NCBI RefSeq assembly: GCF_000758165.1
Contig: NZ_JNUP01000066.1
Location: 81,235-145,234, forward strand
Source of the DNA: Spirochaeta lutea
GTDB lineage: Bacteria; Spirochaetota; Spirochaetia; DSM-27196; Salinispiraceae
Length of the DNA: 64,000 nucleotides
Reading direction: 5' to 3'
The position numbers were made by a program, and so were the translations under genes. Below the pieces are notes generated by a model, which had not been told where the DNA came from, searched no databases, and worked only from the letters and a program-made list of their open reading frames with translations. Shown here in pieces: positions 35,374 to 43,918 of the stretch (within the stretch, counting starts at the first letter, position 1; each line of letters starts with the position of its first letter).

Positions 35374-37922
35374 GAACCGATCCCCTGGGGACGGAATCCG
35401 GAGGAGGAGCGTCCGGCAAGCCAAAACAGCACCACCATGCCCGCCATGAGACCCAGGCTCGTTAGAATCCACCCTACATCTCCCCCCTCAAAAACCTGAT
35501 AAAACAGCACCGCCACCGCCCAGGCCAGTACCAGAAGGTAGCCCCCGAGCCCCAATCCACGCAGCCGACCCATCTCCCGGATCGCAGCACCCATGGCTGC
35601 CAAGCAGGGCGTATAGATCAGCACAAAGAGCAGATAGGCGTAGCCGCTTGCCGGGGTAAACATGCGGGCAAGGCGGCCGGTGGTAATCTTGGTCTGTTCA
35701 TCCTCCCGGGGCTGGCTCAGGGCGGAGAAGCCCAGGGGATCCAGCAAAGCCTCCAGGATGCCGGCAAGATTTATGGGTATACTCACGACAGCCTCCAGAA
35801 GGCGGTCACCCAGGGAATGCCCGGTATCAAAGGGCGCCTGGGGACTTGCCCCGCTCCGTCCGTCTGTGGCGGAATCCTGGGCATAGAGACTGTTCAGGGT
35901 GCCGACGATGGCTTCCTTCGCAAACACCCCGGTGAATAGTCCGACCGTGGCAGGCCAATTCTCGGACTCGATACCCATGGGTGCAAAGACGGGGGTAATG
36001 GCCCTGCTGGTTACACTGAGCAGTGAATCCTCACTGTCCTGGTTGCCGAAGCTCATCCCCCCGGGCCCCACCGCCAGGGAGTTCAGCAGGGACAGCACCG
36101 CTACTGCCAGGGCGATCACCGATCCCGCCCGGATGACGAATGATTTAACCCGGTCCAGGCTATTCCCCACCACGTATCCCAACCGGGGAGCATGGTAGGG
36201 CGGAAGCTCCATGACAAAGTGGGAACTAGCCCCCCGAAACAGGGTATGTTTGAGAAGGATTCCCGTAAGGACCGCGAGGATTATGCCAACCAGGTAGATA
36301 GAAAAGACCACCGATCCCGAGGAGCGGGGGAATAATGCAGCAACGAAGAGGGCGTACACGGGAAGCCGGGCGCCGCAGGACATAAAGGGGGTCATGAAAA
36401 TGGTTGTGTACCGGTCCTTGGTGGATTCTAGGGTACGGGTACCCATTATTCCCGGAACCGTACACCCGAATCCCACGATCATCGGGATGAAGGCCTTTCC
36501 GGGCAGCCCCAGGAACTGCATAAATCGATCCATCACGAAGGCCGCCCGGGCCATGTACCCCGAGTCTTCCAAGATTGACAGCATGAAAAACATAAAAAAG
36601 ATAATGGGAATAAAGGTTCCAACGGTCTGCAATCCGCTTCCGATACCGTTGGCGAGGATTTCCGTGAGCCACTGGGGACTTCCTATGCTCCAAAGCAGCT
36701 GTCCCAGGCCCTCTACCAGGAGTGCCCCCAGGGCCAGATCAAAAAAATCAATGAAGGCGCTGCCCAGGGTGATGGTGACCCAAAATACCAGGTACATAAC
36801 CCCCATGAAGATGGGGATGCCCCAAAGGCGGTGCATAACAATCCGGTCTATCCGGTCGGTGAGGCTTTCCCGGGTCGAGGTGCGGTTAATGGTTTCTCGG
36901 GTTAACCCCTCGATTATGCGGTACTTCTCGTCGGCGGAGAGGATATCCGCTTCCTCTCCCATGGTTGCTTCCAAGGATCTCCGGGCCTCAACCATGGCAT
37001 CCACCTCCCGGGGGGTGTAGCCGTGGTTCAGGAGCCGTCTCTGGATCCATTCGGCGTTTTCAAGAAATTGCAGGGCCGTCCACCGCGGCAGATCCGGGGA
37101 CGGTACTCCGGGAAATGCCCCAGCCAGACGCCTGGGTCTCGGACCAGGGCGTCGGGGATGACCCGGGGCAGCCTGGGCCGGGGAATCTCCGGTGTGAACT
37201 CCGCTCCCCGCTGTGAGTGGGGTAAACCCCTGGATCCAGTCCTCTAAGGCCGGGCTGTACACCGGCGAAGCCTTCGGGTCGGGCACGGTTAGGGGCTCGG
37301 TAACAACCCGGCTCAGCCGGCGGATATGGGTCTTATTCGTACCCTGAACTGGAATGACCGGTACGCCGAGGCGGGCTGACAAACCCCGGGCATCGATGGT
37401 GATGCCACGCTCCTGGCTAATATCGATCATATTGAGGACGACAATCAGGGGTACGCCCAGCTCAATGAGCTGGAGGGTTAGGTAGAGATTCCGCTCCAGG
37501 TTGCTCGCGTCCAGGATGTTAATGATACCGTCGGGCTGTTCCTCCACCAGGTAGTTTCGGGCTACCCGCTCATCCTCGGTATGGGCGGTGAGACTGTAGA
37601 TTCCCGGCAGATCTACCAGGGTGATTTGCATCTCGGTGTGCCCGGTTAGTTTGTCCGACTGCGGCCTCCGGGTATGGCCCATATCCAGGACCTCCCCCTG
37701 GCCGATAAAGGGCTCGGCTAAGAAAAATCCGGGTTCTGCCATGCGCAGCACACCCTCTTTTTTTTCCACCGTTACACCGGGCCAGTTCCCGATCCGGTGC
37801 TTACCCCCTGTCAGGGCGTTGAAAATAGTGGTTTTTCCGCAGTTGGGGTTCCCTACCAGGGCAAGGGTGGTAGTGCCACTCCTGTCTGATGGTCCGGTAT
37901 GGTTCGATTCACGTCTTCTCAT
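35370..37922 (-). CDS. feoB: Ferrous iron transporter FeoB
   Basis: 850 residues. The N-terminal G domain has G1 GNPNCGKTT (24-32), G3 DLPGIYSL and G4 NMID; a helical GDI-like region follows; then the membrane part with two Gate motifs (FGCTVPGIMGTRTL and the later FTGVFAKEAIVGTLNSLYA) and about eight to ten membrane helices. FeoB imports Fe(II) across the inner membrane. A Pro/Arg/Gly-rich insertion of about 50 residues (around 225-275) sits between the G domain and the helical region and is not usual. The gene begins six bases after feoA and ends over feoC. Confidence 0.96.
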   Translation of the reverse strand: MRRRESNHTGPSDRSGTTTLALVGNPNCGKTTIFNALTGGKHRIGNWPGVTVEKKEGVLRMAEPGFFLAEPFIGQGEVLDMGHTRRPQSDKLTGHTEMQITLVDLPGIYSLTAHTEDERVARNYLVEEQPDGIINILDASNLERNLYLTLQLIELGVPLIVVLNMIDISQERGITIDARGLSARLGVPVIPVQGTNKTHIRRLSRVVTEPLTVPDPKASPVYSPALEDWIQGFTPLTAGSGVHTGDSPAQAAPGHPRRPGPRPRRLAGAFPGVPSPDLPRWTALQFLENAEWIQRRLLNHGYTPREVDAMVEARRSLEATMGEEADILSADEKYRIIEGLTRETINRTSTRESLTDRIDRIVMHRLWGIPIFMGVMYLVFWVTITLGSAFIDFFDLALGALLVEGLGQLLWSIGSPQWLTEILANGIGSGLQTVGTFIPIIFFMFFMLSILEDSGYMARAAFVMDRFMQFLGLPGKAFIPMIVGFGCTVPGIMGTRTLESTKDRYTTIFMTPFMSCGARLPVYALFVAALFPRSSGSVVFSIYLVGIILAVLTGILLKHTLFRGASSHFVMELPPYHAPRLGYVVGNSLDRVKSFVIRAGSVIALAVAVLSLLNSLAVGPGGMSFGNQDSEDSLLSVTSRAITPVFAPMGIESENWPATVGLFTGVFAKEAIVGTLNSLYAQDSATDGRSGASPQAPFDTGHSLGDRLLEAVVSIPINLAGILEALLDPLGFSALSQPREDEQTKITTGRLARMFTPASGYAYLLFVLIYTPCLAAMGAAIREMGRLRGLGLGGYLLVLAWAVAVLFYQVFEGGDVGWILTSLGLMAGMVVLFWLAGRSSSGFRPQGIGS

Positions 37923-37928
37923 GGAATT

Positions 37929-38219
37929 CTACTCTTCGGATAGGTGGGAATGGTAGGCTTCTGGCTTCTCAGGGTGATTGGTCGCTGCTGCCTTCTCAAG
38001 GATCAAAATGGCCGCCTCCGCCTTCCGGAGGGAAAGACGGAACCCCCGGGATTCAATTTCCACGGGATCACCCAAGGGGGCCAGTTTACGGACCCGTAGG
38101 ATGGTTCCGCGGGTCAGCCCCATGGATAGCAGTTTCTGGCGGTATGCGGGTTCTCCCGGATGGTACCCCCGGATAATCGCCTGATCGCCGGGGTGCAGTT
38201 CTGACAATGTACAGACCAT
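37929..38219 (-). CDS. feoA: FeoA, SH3-like partner of FeoB
   Basis: 96 residues from ATG 38219 with GAGGCG upstream. The FeoA SH3-like core is clear: LSELHPGDQAIIRGY, RQKLLSMGLTRGTILRVRKLAPLGDPVEIESRGFRLSLRKAEAAILIL. FeoA is needed for FeoB activity in Fe(II) uptake. The C-terminal tail after the core is short and His-containing (NHPEKPEAYHSHLSEE). First gene of feoA-feoB-feoC. Confidence 0.94.
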   Translation of the reverse strand: MVCTLSELHPGDQAIIRGYHPGEPAYRQKLLSMGLTRGTILRVRKLAPLGDPVEIESRGFRLSLRKAEAAILILEKAAATNHPEKPEAYHSHLSEE

Positions 38220-38242
38220 GGTTACGCCTCGCTTACCGCCAG

Positions 38243-38280
38243 AGAGTAGCATGGTTGGGGCTGAACATGCAATAAATTGC
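38243..38280 (-). promoter_or_regulatory. feo operon promoter with inverted repeat over the -35 box
   Basis: Minus strand TTGCAT (38267-38272), 18-base spacer, TACTCT (38243-38248); transcript start about 17 bases before feoA. The inverted repeat GCAAT-AA-ATTGC (38269-38280) covers the -35 element. It does not match the Fur or DtxR consensus closely, but is well placed for a repressor. Confidence 0.45.
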
Positions 38281-38312
38281 TGCCCTTCGCGCCGGCCCGA
38301 AGAATATGTACC

Positions 38313-39302
38313 CTAGGATAGGTTCACCACAAATCGGCCCCGGTGGGAGGATGCCTCCAGGGCATTCAGACAAGAACCAACCTCTTCCAAGGGAATCTGG
38401 GTACATTGATCCAAGAGTTGGGGCAGGCTCCACTGGGTTGCCAGGTGTTCCCAGATACTACGCTTCTGCTCCAGGGGGGTGTCCGCACTGGCAATACCCC
38501 GGAGAGTGATGCCCCGGAGAATGAAGGGATACACAGTCATCTGAAGGTCACCGGAAAGGACGTTTCCGCAGGATGTAGCAGCTCCCCCGAACTTCAATGA
38601 GCGCAGCACCCGGGTAAGAGCCGAGTCCCCGAGGGTATCAACCGCTCCTGCCCACTCCTGGGGTAACAGGGGCTTGTTCCCTGAAGCATCAAATTCATCC
38701 CAAAAAAGCACCCCCTCGGCTCCCAGACTCCGCAGCCAATCAGCCCGGGATTCGTGATGGGTCAGGGCCCACGCGGAGTACCCGAGTTTCGAAAGAATCT
38801 GGACGGCTATGCTCCCTACCCCGCCGGAGGCTCCGGTCACCAGCACCGGTCCGGAATCCGGGAATACAAAGGAGTGCTGCAAGGCATGAATACATAATCC
38901 GGCGGTGAGCCCGGCTGTGCCCAGGGCCATGGCCGTCCGGGCATCCAGGCCCCCAGGCATGGGAAGAACCCATCCAGCCGGAACCCGGATGTACTGCCCG
39001 AAGCCACCGGGAGTATTCATACCCAGGTCGAATCCGCACACGATCACCTCATCCCCGGGACCAAACCCCGCCCCGGATCCCTCCACGACCTCCCCGGCAG
39101 CATCGATGCCCGGAACATGGGGATACTGCCGGGTCACCCCCCGGTTTCCCCGGGAACTGAGCATATCCTTGAAATTCAGAGAGCTTGCGTGAACCCGGAT
39201 GAGCACCTCCCCGGCAGGAAGGTCTGTGGTGTCCTTGGTTACTATCTCTCCTGTGAAGGATCCGTCTGATTTCTGAGAAACCTCATAGGCTCGGTATTGC
39301 AT
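38313..39302 (-). CDS. Zinc-independent MDR oxidoreductase, AcuI/YhdH (acryloyl-CoA reductase) type
   Basis: 329 residues from ATG 39302, which has AAGGAGG seven bases upstream; a longer frame to 39518 runs antisense through azlC and is rejected. Medium-chain dehydrogenase features: SSLNFKDMLSSRGN, PGIDAAGEV, the NADP loop VTGASGGVGSIAVQILSKLGY and RGITLRGIDS-like RGIASADTPLEQKRSIWEHLA, characteristic of AcuI/YhdH, which reduces acryloyl-CoA to propionyl-CoA. The zinc-site cysteines are absent. Divergent from azlC. Confidence 0.9.
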   Translation of the reverse strand: MQYRAYEVSQKSDGSFTGEIVTKDTTDLPAGEVLIRVHASSLNFKDMLSSRGNRGVTRQYPHVPGIDAAGEVVEGSGAGFGPGDEVIVCGFDLGMNTPGGFGQYIRVPAGWVLPMPGGLDARTAMALGTAGLTAGLCIHALQHSFVFPDSGPVLVTGASGGVGSIAVQILSKLGYSAWALTHHESRADWLRSLGAEGVLFWDEFDASGNKPLLPQEWAGAVDTLGDSALTRVLRSLKFGGAATSCGNVLSGDLQMTVYPFILRGITLRGIASADTPLEQKRSIWEHLATQWSLPQLLDQCTQIPLEEVGSCLNALEASSHRGRFVVNLS

Positions 39303-39325
39303 CCCCGCCTCCTTGGCTGTAATGT
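39296..39325 (+). promoter_or_regulatory. Predicted leaderless promoter of azlCD
   Basis: TTGCAT (39297-39302), 17-base spacer, TAATGT (39320-39325), then seven bases to the azlC ATG at 39333. The -35 element overlaps the start codon of the divergent reductase gene. Confidence 0.45.
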
Positions 39326-39332
39326 AGTCTCC

Positions 39333-40136
39333 ATGAATCAAAAGGCATTTCTCACCGGCGTCAGGCTGGGGATTCCCGTGTTCATCGGATACTTCCCCAC
39401 TGCCCTCGCCTTCGGTCTGTTGGCGCGGCAGGCCGGAATGACAACAGCTGAAGCCTTTGCCTTCAGTGTAACAAACTTCGCGGGTGCAAGCCAATTCATC
39501 GCGGTGAACCTCTATCAATCAGGGGCAGCCCTGGGAGAAATCGGAATCGCAGCCCTGATGATCAACCTGCGCTACCTTCTCATGAGCGCAAGTCTGGCCC
39601 CCAAACTCAATCTGCATCGCTCCTGGATCAAACCCTTTATCGCCTACGGTATCACCGATGAGGTTTTCAGTTTGGCATCGACGTACGTCGGCACCCCGGC
39701 TGCAGATACCGGGGCAGGTCCGGCTGCCGTGGTACCCAAGGAACAAGACCAGGGAACCCCGAGGGGAACTAATCCCTCCCCCCGATCCCTAGGCAGTTCC
39801 TTTATGACCGGGCTTATCATCACCTCCTGGTCGGGCTGGGTGACTGGCACCCTGGCAGGCTCCTACTTCGGCATGTTTCTGCCCCAGGCGCTACAGGAGA
39901 GCTTTGTCATTACCCTCTATGCCCTGTTTACCGCTATCCTGGTAGACGAAAGCAAACGGAGCCTCAGAATAGTCCCGGTTGCCGCCCTGGCCGCCGGTCT
40001 CAACACTGTCCTGGTATTAGGCCTGTCCCTCAGCCAAGGGTGGGCATTCGTCATATCGATGATCATCGCTGCCGGAGCCGCAACCCTCTGGACCCCTCCG
40101 GCCCATCCACAGGAGATGCAGGAGGAAATGCCATGA
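39333..40136 (+). CDS. azlC: AzlC, branched-chain amino acid exporter large subunit
   Basis: 267 residues from ATG 39333. A polytopic membrane protein with the AzlC start GVRLGIPVFIGYFPTALAFGLLARQAGM and the FAGASQFIAVNL stretch. With AzlD it exports branched-chain amino acids or their analogues. A soluble, Pro/Gly-rich insertion (about residues 120-155, STYVGTPAADTGAG... to SPRSLGSSF) interrupts the helices after ITDEVFSLA; known AzlC proteins have a short loop there. The stop overlaps the azlD start (ATGA). Confidence 0.92.
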   Translation: MNQKAFLTGVRLGIPVFIGYFPTALAFGLLARQAGMTTAEAFAFSVTNFAGASQFIAVNLYQSGAALGEIGIAALMINLRYLLMSASLAPKLNLHRSWIKPFIAYGITDEVFSLASTYVGTPAADTGAGPAAVVPKEQDQGTPRGTNPSPRSLGSSFMTGLIITSWSGWVTGTLAGSYFGMFLPQALQESFVITLYALFTAILVDESKRSLRIVPVAALAAGLNTVLVLGLSLSQGWAFVISMIIAAGAATLWTPPAHPQEMQEEMP

Positions 40137-40441
40137 GATGGGAAATACTACTGTTAATGCTGGTCACGGCCGGAGGAACCTACCTCCCCCGCGCCCTCCC
40201 CCAGATCTTTCATAGTTCCCGAACCCTTCACCCCAGACTGGTCACCTTTCTGGAGTACCTTCCCACTGCGGCCCTGGGAGCCCTGATTCTGCCCGGCACC
40301 CTCCTCGACTTCTCTCATAATCCCTGGGCGGGTATCGCAGGGCTTGGGGCAGCCGGACTGGTAGCCTGGATCCGACCTGGGCTCATACTCCCCACGGTCT
40401 GTGCGATTGCCGTGACCTACGGAGGGCTGGTTCTCTGGTAA
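40133..40441 (+). CDS. azlD: AzlD, small subunit of the amino acid exporter
   Basis: 102 residues, three or four membrane helices, starting MRWEILLLMLVTAGGTYLPRALP and with FLEYLPTAALGALILPG, both typical of AzlD. It begins inside the azlC stop codon (ATGA), indicating coupled translation of the pair. Confidence 0.92.
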   Translation: MRWEILLLMLVTAGGTYLPRALPQIFHSSRTLHPRLVTFLEYLPTAALGALILPGTLLDFSHNPWAGIAGLGAAGLVAWIRPGLILPTVCAIAVTYGGLVLW

Positions 40442-40480
40442 TCCGGGAAACCCGAGAAGAGTGGTTTTGCCCGGGTGTTA

Positions 40481-40515
40481 GGGTGATTCGAATGCCTCCC
40501 CCAGATTCATCACCC
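40481..40515 (+). terminator. Hairpin after azlD
   Basis: GGGTGAT..GAAT (40481-40493) pairs with ATTC-ATCACCC (40505-40515) with a two-base bulge. No T-run follows, so it may be a processing or rho-type 3' structure rather than an intrinsic terminator. Confidence 0.35.
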
Positions 40516-40576
40516 CAGCCACCCCTCCGGGGATGACCTCCAGTCCGACCCTGTAGATTTTCCCGGAAAACTACCC

Positions 40577-40582
40577 TATAGT
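40577..40582 (+). promoter_or_regulatory. -10 element six bases before the PilZ start
   Basis: TATAGT at 40577-40582 is followed by TACCAT and the ATG at 40589. No ribosome binding site is present and the -35 region (TAGATT at 40554) is poor. Confidence 0.35.
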
Positions 40583-40588
40583 TACCAT

Positions 40589-40924
40589 ATGAACACAGAA
40601 ACAGAACGCCGGCGTGCGCCGCGATACCGGCTCCACCAGCTTGTACACCTCGATATGGGTAGGGAGGATTTCATTCCCGCGGATGGTTTGAATATCAGCA
40701 CCACCGGTCTGGCCTGCCTCACCGATCTCGCCCAGGATGTCGGTTCCAGAATGTTCACCATGTTTCAGCTTGACCCGTCTTCGGAAGAAAGCCTGGTAAA
40801 ATGCGAGGGCATCGTCTCCCGCTGCGATGCTAAACCCAACGGCGAGTTTGAAATAGGAGTAGAATTTACCGACATTCTGGAATCAGATAAAAGGAAGATC
40901 GAAGAGTACTTAACTCAGGCCTAA
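40589..40924 (+). CDS. PilZ-domain c-di-GMP receptor
   Basis: 111 residues, a single PilZ domain. The c-di-GMP contact motifs are the N-terminal RRRAPRYR (RxxxR) and NISTTG (D/NxSxxG); the rest follows the six-strand barrel (GIVSRCDAKPNGEFEIGVEFTDI) and ends in a helix. It should read out the c-di-GMP made and degraded by the two other enzymes in the window. A single-gene unit; the 3' end overlaps the convergent FemAB-like gene by four bases. Confidence 0.9.
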   Translation: MNTETERRRAPRYRLHQLVHLDMGREDFIPADGLNISTTGLACLTDLAQDVGSRMFTMFQLDPSSEESLVKCEGIVSRCDAKPNGEFEIGVEFTDILESDKRKIEEYLTQA

Positions 40925-42234
40925 TCGGCTCCCTTCTCCCGGGGGCCCTCCCTATCACTGGATTGGTCCGGGTTCCCGGGGTAACCGAAGCCCGCCTCCC
41001 CAGCTTCCCGCCGTATCGGCATTTGGGCATTCAATCCCTGGATGGCGATGCGGGTTTCCCGGTTCAATTCCGGAATGACCCGGCTCCAAAGGTTCGACAT
41101 ATCCGGATCGGAAAACCGGTGGGCAGAATACACCATCCGGGATTCAAACCCCCGGCGTACCTTATGCATGGATCCCACCCCGGGATCAAAAAACTCCATA
41201 CCTCTTTCAATGGCCCAGGCCTGGGGCTGGTAATAACAGAGGTTGAAATGAAGGAACCCCCGGTCCGTCTCCGTTCCCCAGTACCGCCCGAACAATCCCC
41301 TACCGGAATCCCCCAGAAAAGCCATGGCCTCGGGGTCCGCTTTCCATTCCCGGCCGGGGGCTGCTCCCCCGGAGGATGCGCCCCGGTGGGAATCACCATA
41401 GGCAGCCAGCAGGGAAATATACTCCGGCTTATATCCCCCCAGGATAGAAAAGAAGCGGGGTGTCAGGAACCGTGCTGCCATAGGACCGAACTGGGTATTC
41501 GTCCTATCGTAGAATCGGTACATGGACTGCCAAGCCTCGGGCGGAGCCTCATCCCCCGGTATAGCACGGAATGAGAATCCGGACTCCCGGTTAACCCGGC
41601 ACTCCCGGCGGATGTTCCGGCGCTGATTCTTTCGGAAGACTTGCTCCACATAGCTGTCAAAGTCAGGATAATTCCGGTTTTGCCAGATAAATTGGTGGTG
41701 CCCCCAGAGGTGGTACCCCCGATCCCTAAGGAATGCTGCGAACCGGTCATCTAAAAACAAGAATGCGATCTGGGCGAGTCTCTCTTCAGCCACGATCTCT
41801 TCAGCCTGGTCGACCAGGGTATGCCAAACCGTCACCTCGTCCTCGCTGCCCTGCTCTATCAAATCCCCCCGTGTTAAAACCCCTAGCCCCTTAACCGGAG
41901 TAGCCGGCACGGTTGCCACCAGCTTCGGAACATAGGGACTGCCGAGGCGCCGGGCAATGTCATACCAGCCGAAATCAAAGAACAGCTCCCCCCAACTGGT
42001 GTCTCTCCGGTAAAAAGGCAGGGCCGCGACCAACACAGGCCCCGATTCACCGGAGGTCCACAACGTAATGATGCGGGGATCCCAGCCAGTCTGCGGACCG
42101 ATGGATCCGGATTCTTCCAGGCTGGCAAGCCAGGACCAGGTAAAAAAGGGGTGAGCTATATCCAGGGTAAGGGGATTCCAATCCCCCGGGGCAATATCAA
42201 GAATAGTCGAGAACACCTTACACGAAATATCCAT
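40921..42234 (-). CDS. FemAB-like/GNAT-fold protein (DUF482)
   Basis: 437 residues. The sequence follows the PF04339 (DUF482, 'peptidogalycan biosynthesis') pattern: HPFFTWSWLASLEESG near the N-terminus, LPFYRRDTSWGELFFDFGW, RKNQRRNIRRECR, RFYDRTNTQFG and the late FDPGVGSMHKVRRGFESRMVYSAH. Members have two GNAT-like halves related to FemAB peptidyltransferases; no member has a proven reaction. A Gly/Ala-rich loop (about residues 285-305) and a 40-residue disordered tail are additions. No ribosome binding site; a promoter ends six bases before the ATG. Confidence 0.85.
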   Translation of the reverse strand: MDISCKVFSTILDIAPGDWNPLTLDIAHPFFTWSWLASLEESGSIGPQTGWDPRIITLWTSGESGPVLVAALPFYRRDTSWGELFFDFGWYDIARRLGSPYVPKLVATVPATPVKGLGVLTRGDLIEQGSEDEVTVWHTLVDQAEEIVAEERLAQIAFLFLDDRFAAFLRDRGYHLWGHHQFIWQNRNYPDFDSYVEQVFRKNQRRNIRRECRVNRESGFSFRAIPGDEAPPEAWQSMYRFYDRTNTQFGPMAARFLTPRFFSILGGYKPEYISLLAAYGDSHRGASSGGAAPGREWKADPEAMAFLGDSGRGLFGRYWGTETDRGFLHFNLCYYQPQAWAIERGMEFFDPGVGSMHKVRRGFESRMVYSAHRFSDPDMSNLWSRVIPELNRETRIAIQGLNAQMPIRREAGEAGFGYPGNPDQSSDREGPREKGAD

Positions 42235-42240
42235 ACCAGA

Positions 42241-42269
42241 AACCTACTGCCCTTTCCGCCGCCGGGCAA
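42241..42269 (-). promoter_or_regulatory. Predicted leaderless promoter of the DUF482 gene
   Basis: Minus strand TTGCCC (42264-42269), 17-base spacer, TAGGTT (42241-42246), then TCTGGT and the ATG at 42234. Confidence 0.45.
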
Positions 42270-42560
42270 GAGACGCGGAGAAGCTACGCTCCCAGGAGAG
42301 CGCGTTCCAACCCACCTAGCTGCGGGGGGTTGCCAGGATGGAAAAAACTGGGTATATTCCGCGGGAATTAAAAACGTGACTGCCGCATCATACGTTGTAC
42401 GCTTTTTCATCCCCAGTTTTGCAGACTCACGAAGCGATAGAACAGATTTGGAACCCAAAGCCCCGTCGGCCCGACCGGCCGAACCGCATAAACAGTGCTT
42501 CCGGTACCGGTTCCACAAAATCTGTCTACAAAACGAACAACCTCTATGAAAGAGAAGGGT
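42270..42560. other. Intergenic region before the GH18 gene with nested inverted repeats
   Basis: AAAACTGGG near 42345 and CCCAGTTTT near 42413 bracket about 60 bases that also contain ATTCC-GCG-GGAAT (42356-42368) and an AAAACGT/ACGTT pair. A long RNA stem or a large operator is possible. No other gene seen. Confidence 0.35.
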
Positions 42561-43865
42561 ATGAAAACACTCCTTACGCTCATGTTCTGTGTTCTGGCTG
42601 GAACCGCCGGGGCCGCCGATCTATCCCCGGGAAGCAACCTCGCGGTTTCCCCCGGTCTGGAAGGACCCGGGGATTCTCACTTTACCGTAACCGCCTACGC
42701 CCCCGGATATGCCCTGGGCCGCATTTCCGAGGAACATCTGCGGCTGGTGGACCGGATTATTTACTTCGGTATCGGAATCCGGCCGGATGGCAGGGTGGCC
42801 ATGCCTCCCCAATCCGATATGCTTCTACTCCGGGACTGGCATGAAAAGTTCGGCATTTCCATCTATTTAGGGGTAGTGGACCACGAGGGAGCCGGATCAA
42901 CTCCAAACCAGGGCTTCGGACGGATTCTACGCTCCCCAACCTATGCAGAACGGTTTCGTGGATCCCTCGATGAGGCCCTTACCGCCGGCCCCTTCGACGG
43001 CGTCGATATAGACTGGGAATGGCCCGCATCGGGCTGGGAAACCGAGGAATACGGCCGTTTTTTATCATCCCTTGCAAAGGACCTCAGACAAAAGCAACAC
43101 GGCCTGTCTATTGCTGTAAGTCCATGGCAGAACATCCCCTGGCAGGCAAGCATCGGGCTCTCTGCTGTTCATTTGATGCTCTATGATAATCCCGGCAGCC
43201 ACAGCACCCTGGAAGATATGCAGCGGGATATCTCCTCCTTTGTGGCACGAACCGGCATTCACCCCCGGAAGGTAAGCGCAGGCCTTCCCTTCTATGCCCG
43301 GGGTCTTCCTACCCATGGGCGGCAATGGAGTCAGGCAGTAAGCTACCGAACCCTCATATCCCGGTACGGCGCCATGCCCACCGAAGACACCCTCCAAGGG
43401 TATGCTCTGAACTCCAGAAATACCATCATAGCCAAGACCGAGTACGCCCTGGCCCGCGGTCTCGGAGGCATCATGATCTGGCACCTTGGAATGGACAGTG
43501 CCGGTCCGGCGTCCCTTACCCGGGCGATACGCCATACTGCAACCCTGGCAGCACTCTCCCCGAGGGTGGCCACAGCCTCGGGGGGAGGGGTTCCCCCGGA
43601 GGGACAGGACCTTACCTCCTCGGGGACCGGTCTACCCCAGACCCCCAAACCGGATCATACCGACGATCCGCGCCCCCTGGCAGTACTCTCGGGCAGGCTC
43701 TACCAATCAACCCAAACCCGGAGACGCCAACAGCGATCCCCCCTGGGGCTACCAGATCCCGTCCACGGCCTTGTTCCCCGGGCACGCCAGTTTCTCCGCC
43801 TGCGGATGGAGGATCATTGGTGGTGGGAGCATCCCGATTGGCCGCTCTTCGTTCCGGGCTTGTAA
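42561..43865 (+). CDS. Secreted GH18-family glycoside hydrolase
   Basis: 434 residues from ATG 42561 (GAGAAGGG just upstream; ATG 42546 is possible). A signal peptide MKTLLTLMFCVLAGTAGAA precedes a TIM-barrel domain with the GH18 active site FDGVDIDWEW (DxxDxDxE, D146 to E153, acid/base Glu present), VSPWQNIPW, HLMLYDN and GIMIWHLGMD. Activity could be chitinase-like or on peptidoglycan-type N-acetylglucosamine. The last 100 residues lose complexity (GGGVPPEGQDLTSSGTGLPQ) and end in a Trp-rich EDHWWWEHPDWPLF, which resembles the edge of a carbohydrate-binding module. Confidence 0.87.
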   Translation: MKTLLTLMFCVLAGTAGAADLSPGSNLAVSPGLEGPGDSHFTVTAYAPGYALGRISEEHLRLVDRIIYFGIGIRPDGRVAMPPQSDMLLLRDWHEKFGISIYLGVVDHEGAGSTPNQGFGRILRSPTYAERFRGSLDEALTAGPFDGVDIDWEWPASGWETEEYGRFLSSLAKDLRQKQHGLSIAVSPWQNIPWQASIGLSAVHLMLYDNPGSHSTLEDMQRDISSFVARTGIHPRKVSAGLPFYARGLPTHGRQWSQAVSYRTLISRYGAMPTEDTLQGYALNSRNTIIAKTEYALARGLGGIMIWHLGMDSAGPASLTRAIRHTATLAALSPRVATASGGGVPPEGQDLTSSGTGLPQTPKPDHTDDPRPLAVLSGRLYQSTQTRRRQQRSPLGLPDPVHGLVPRARQFLRLRMEDHWWWEHPDWPLFVPGL

Positions 43866-43882
43866 GCCCACGAAGGTATTTC

Positions 43883-43911
43883 TTGCCTCTATGAATTTCT
43901 GTGCATATTTT
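43883..43911 (+). promoter_or_regulatory. Predicted leaderless promoter of the ABC-2 exporter
   Basis: TTGCCT (43883-43888), 17-base spacer, TATTTT (43906-43911), then seven bases to ATG 43919. No ribosome binding site in between. Confidence 0.4.
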
Positions 43912-43918
43912 GCATACC

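Noticed and set aside
39303-39518. N-terminal extension of the AcuI-like gene back to 39518
   Set aside because: It would run antisense through azlC; ATG 39302 has AAGGAGG upstream and matches the family start.
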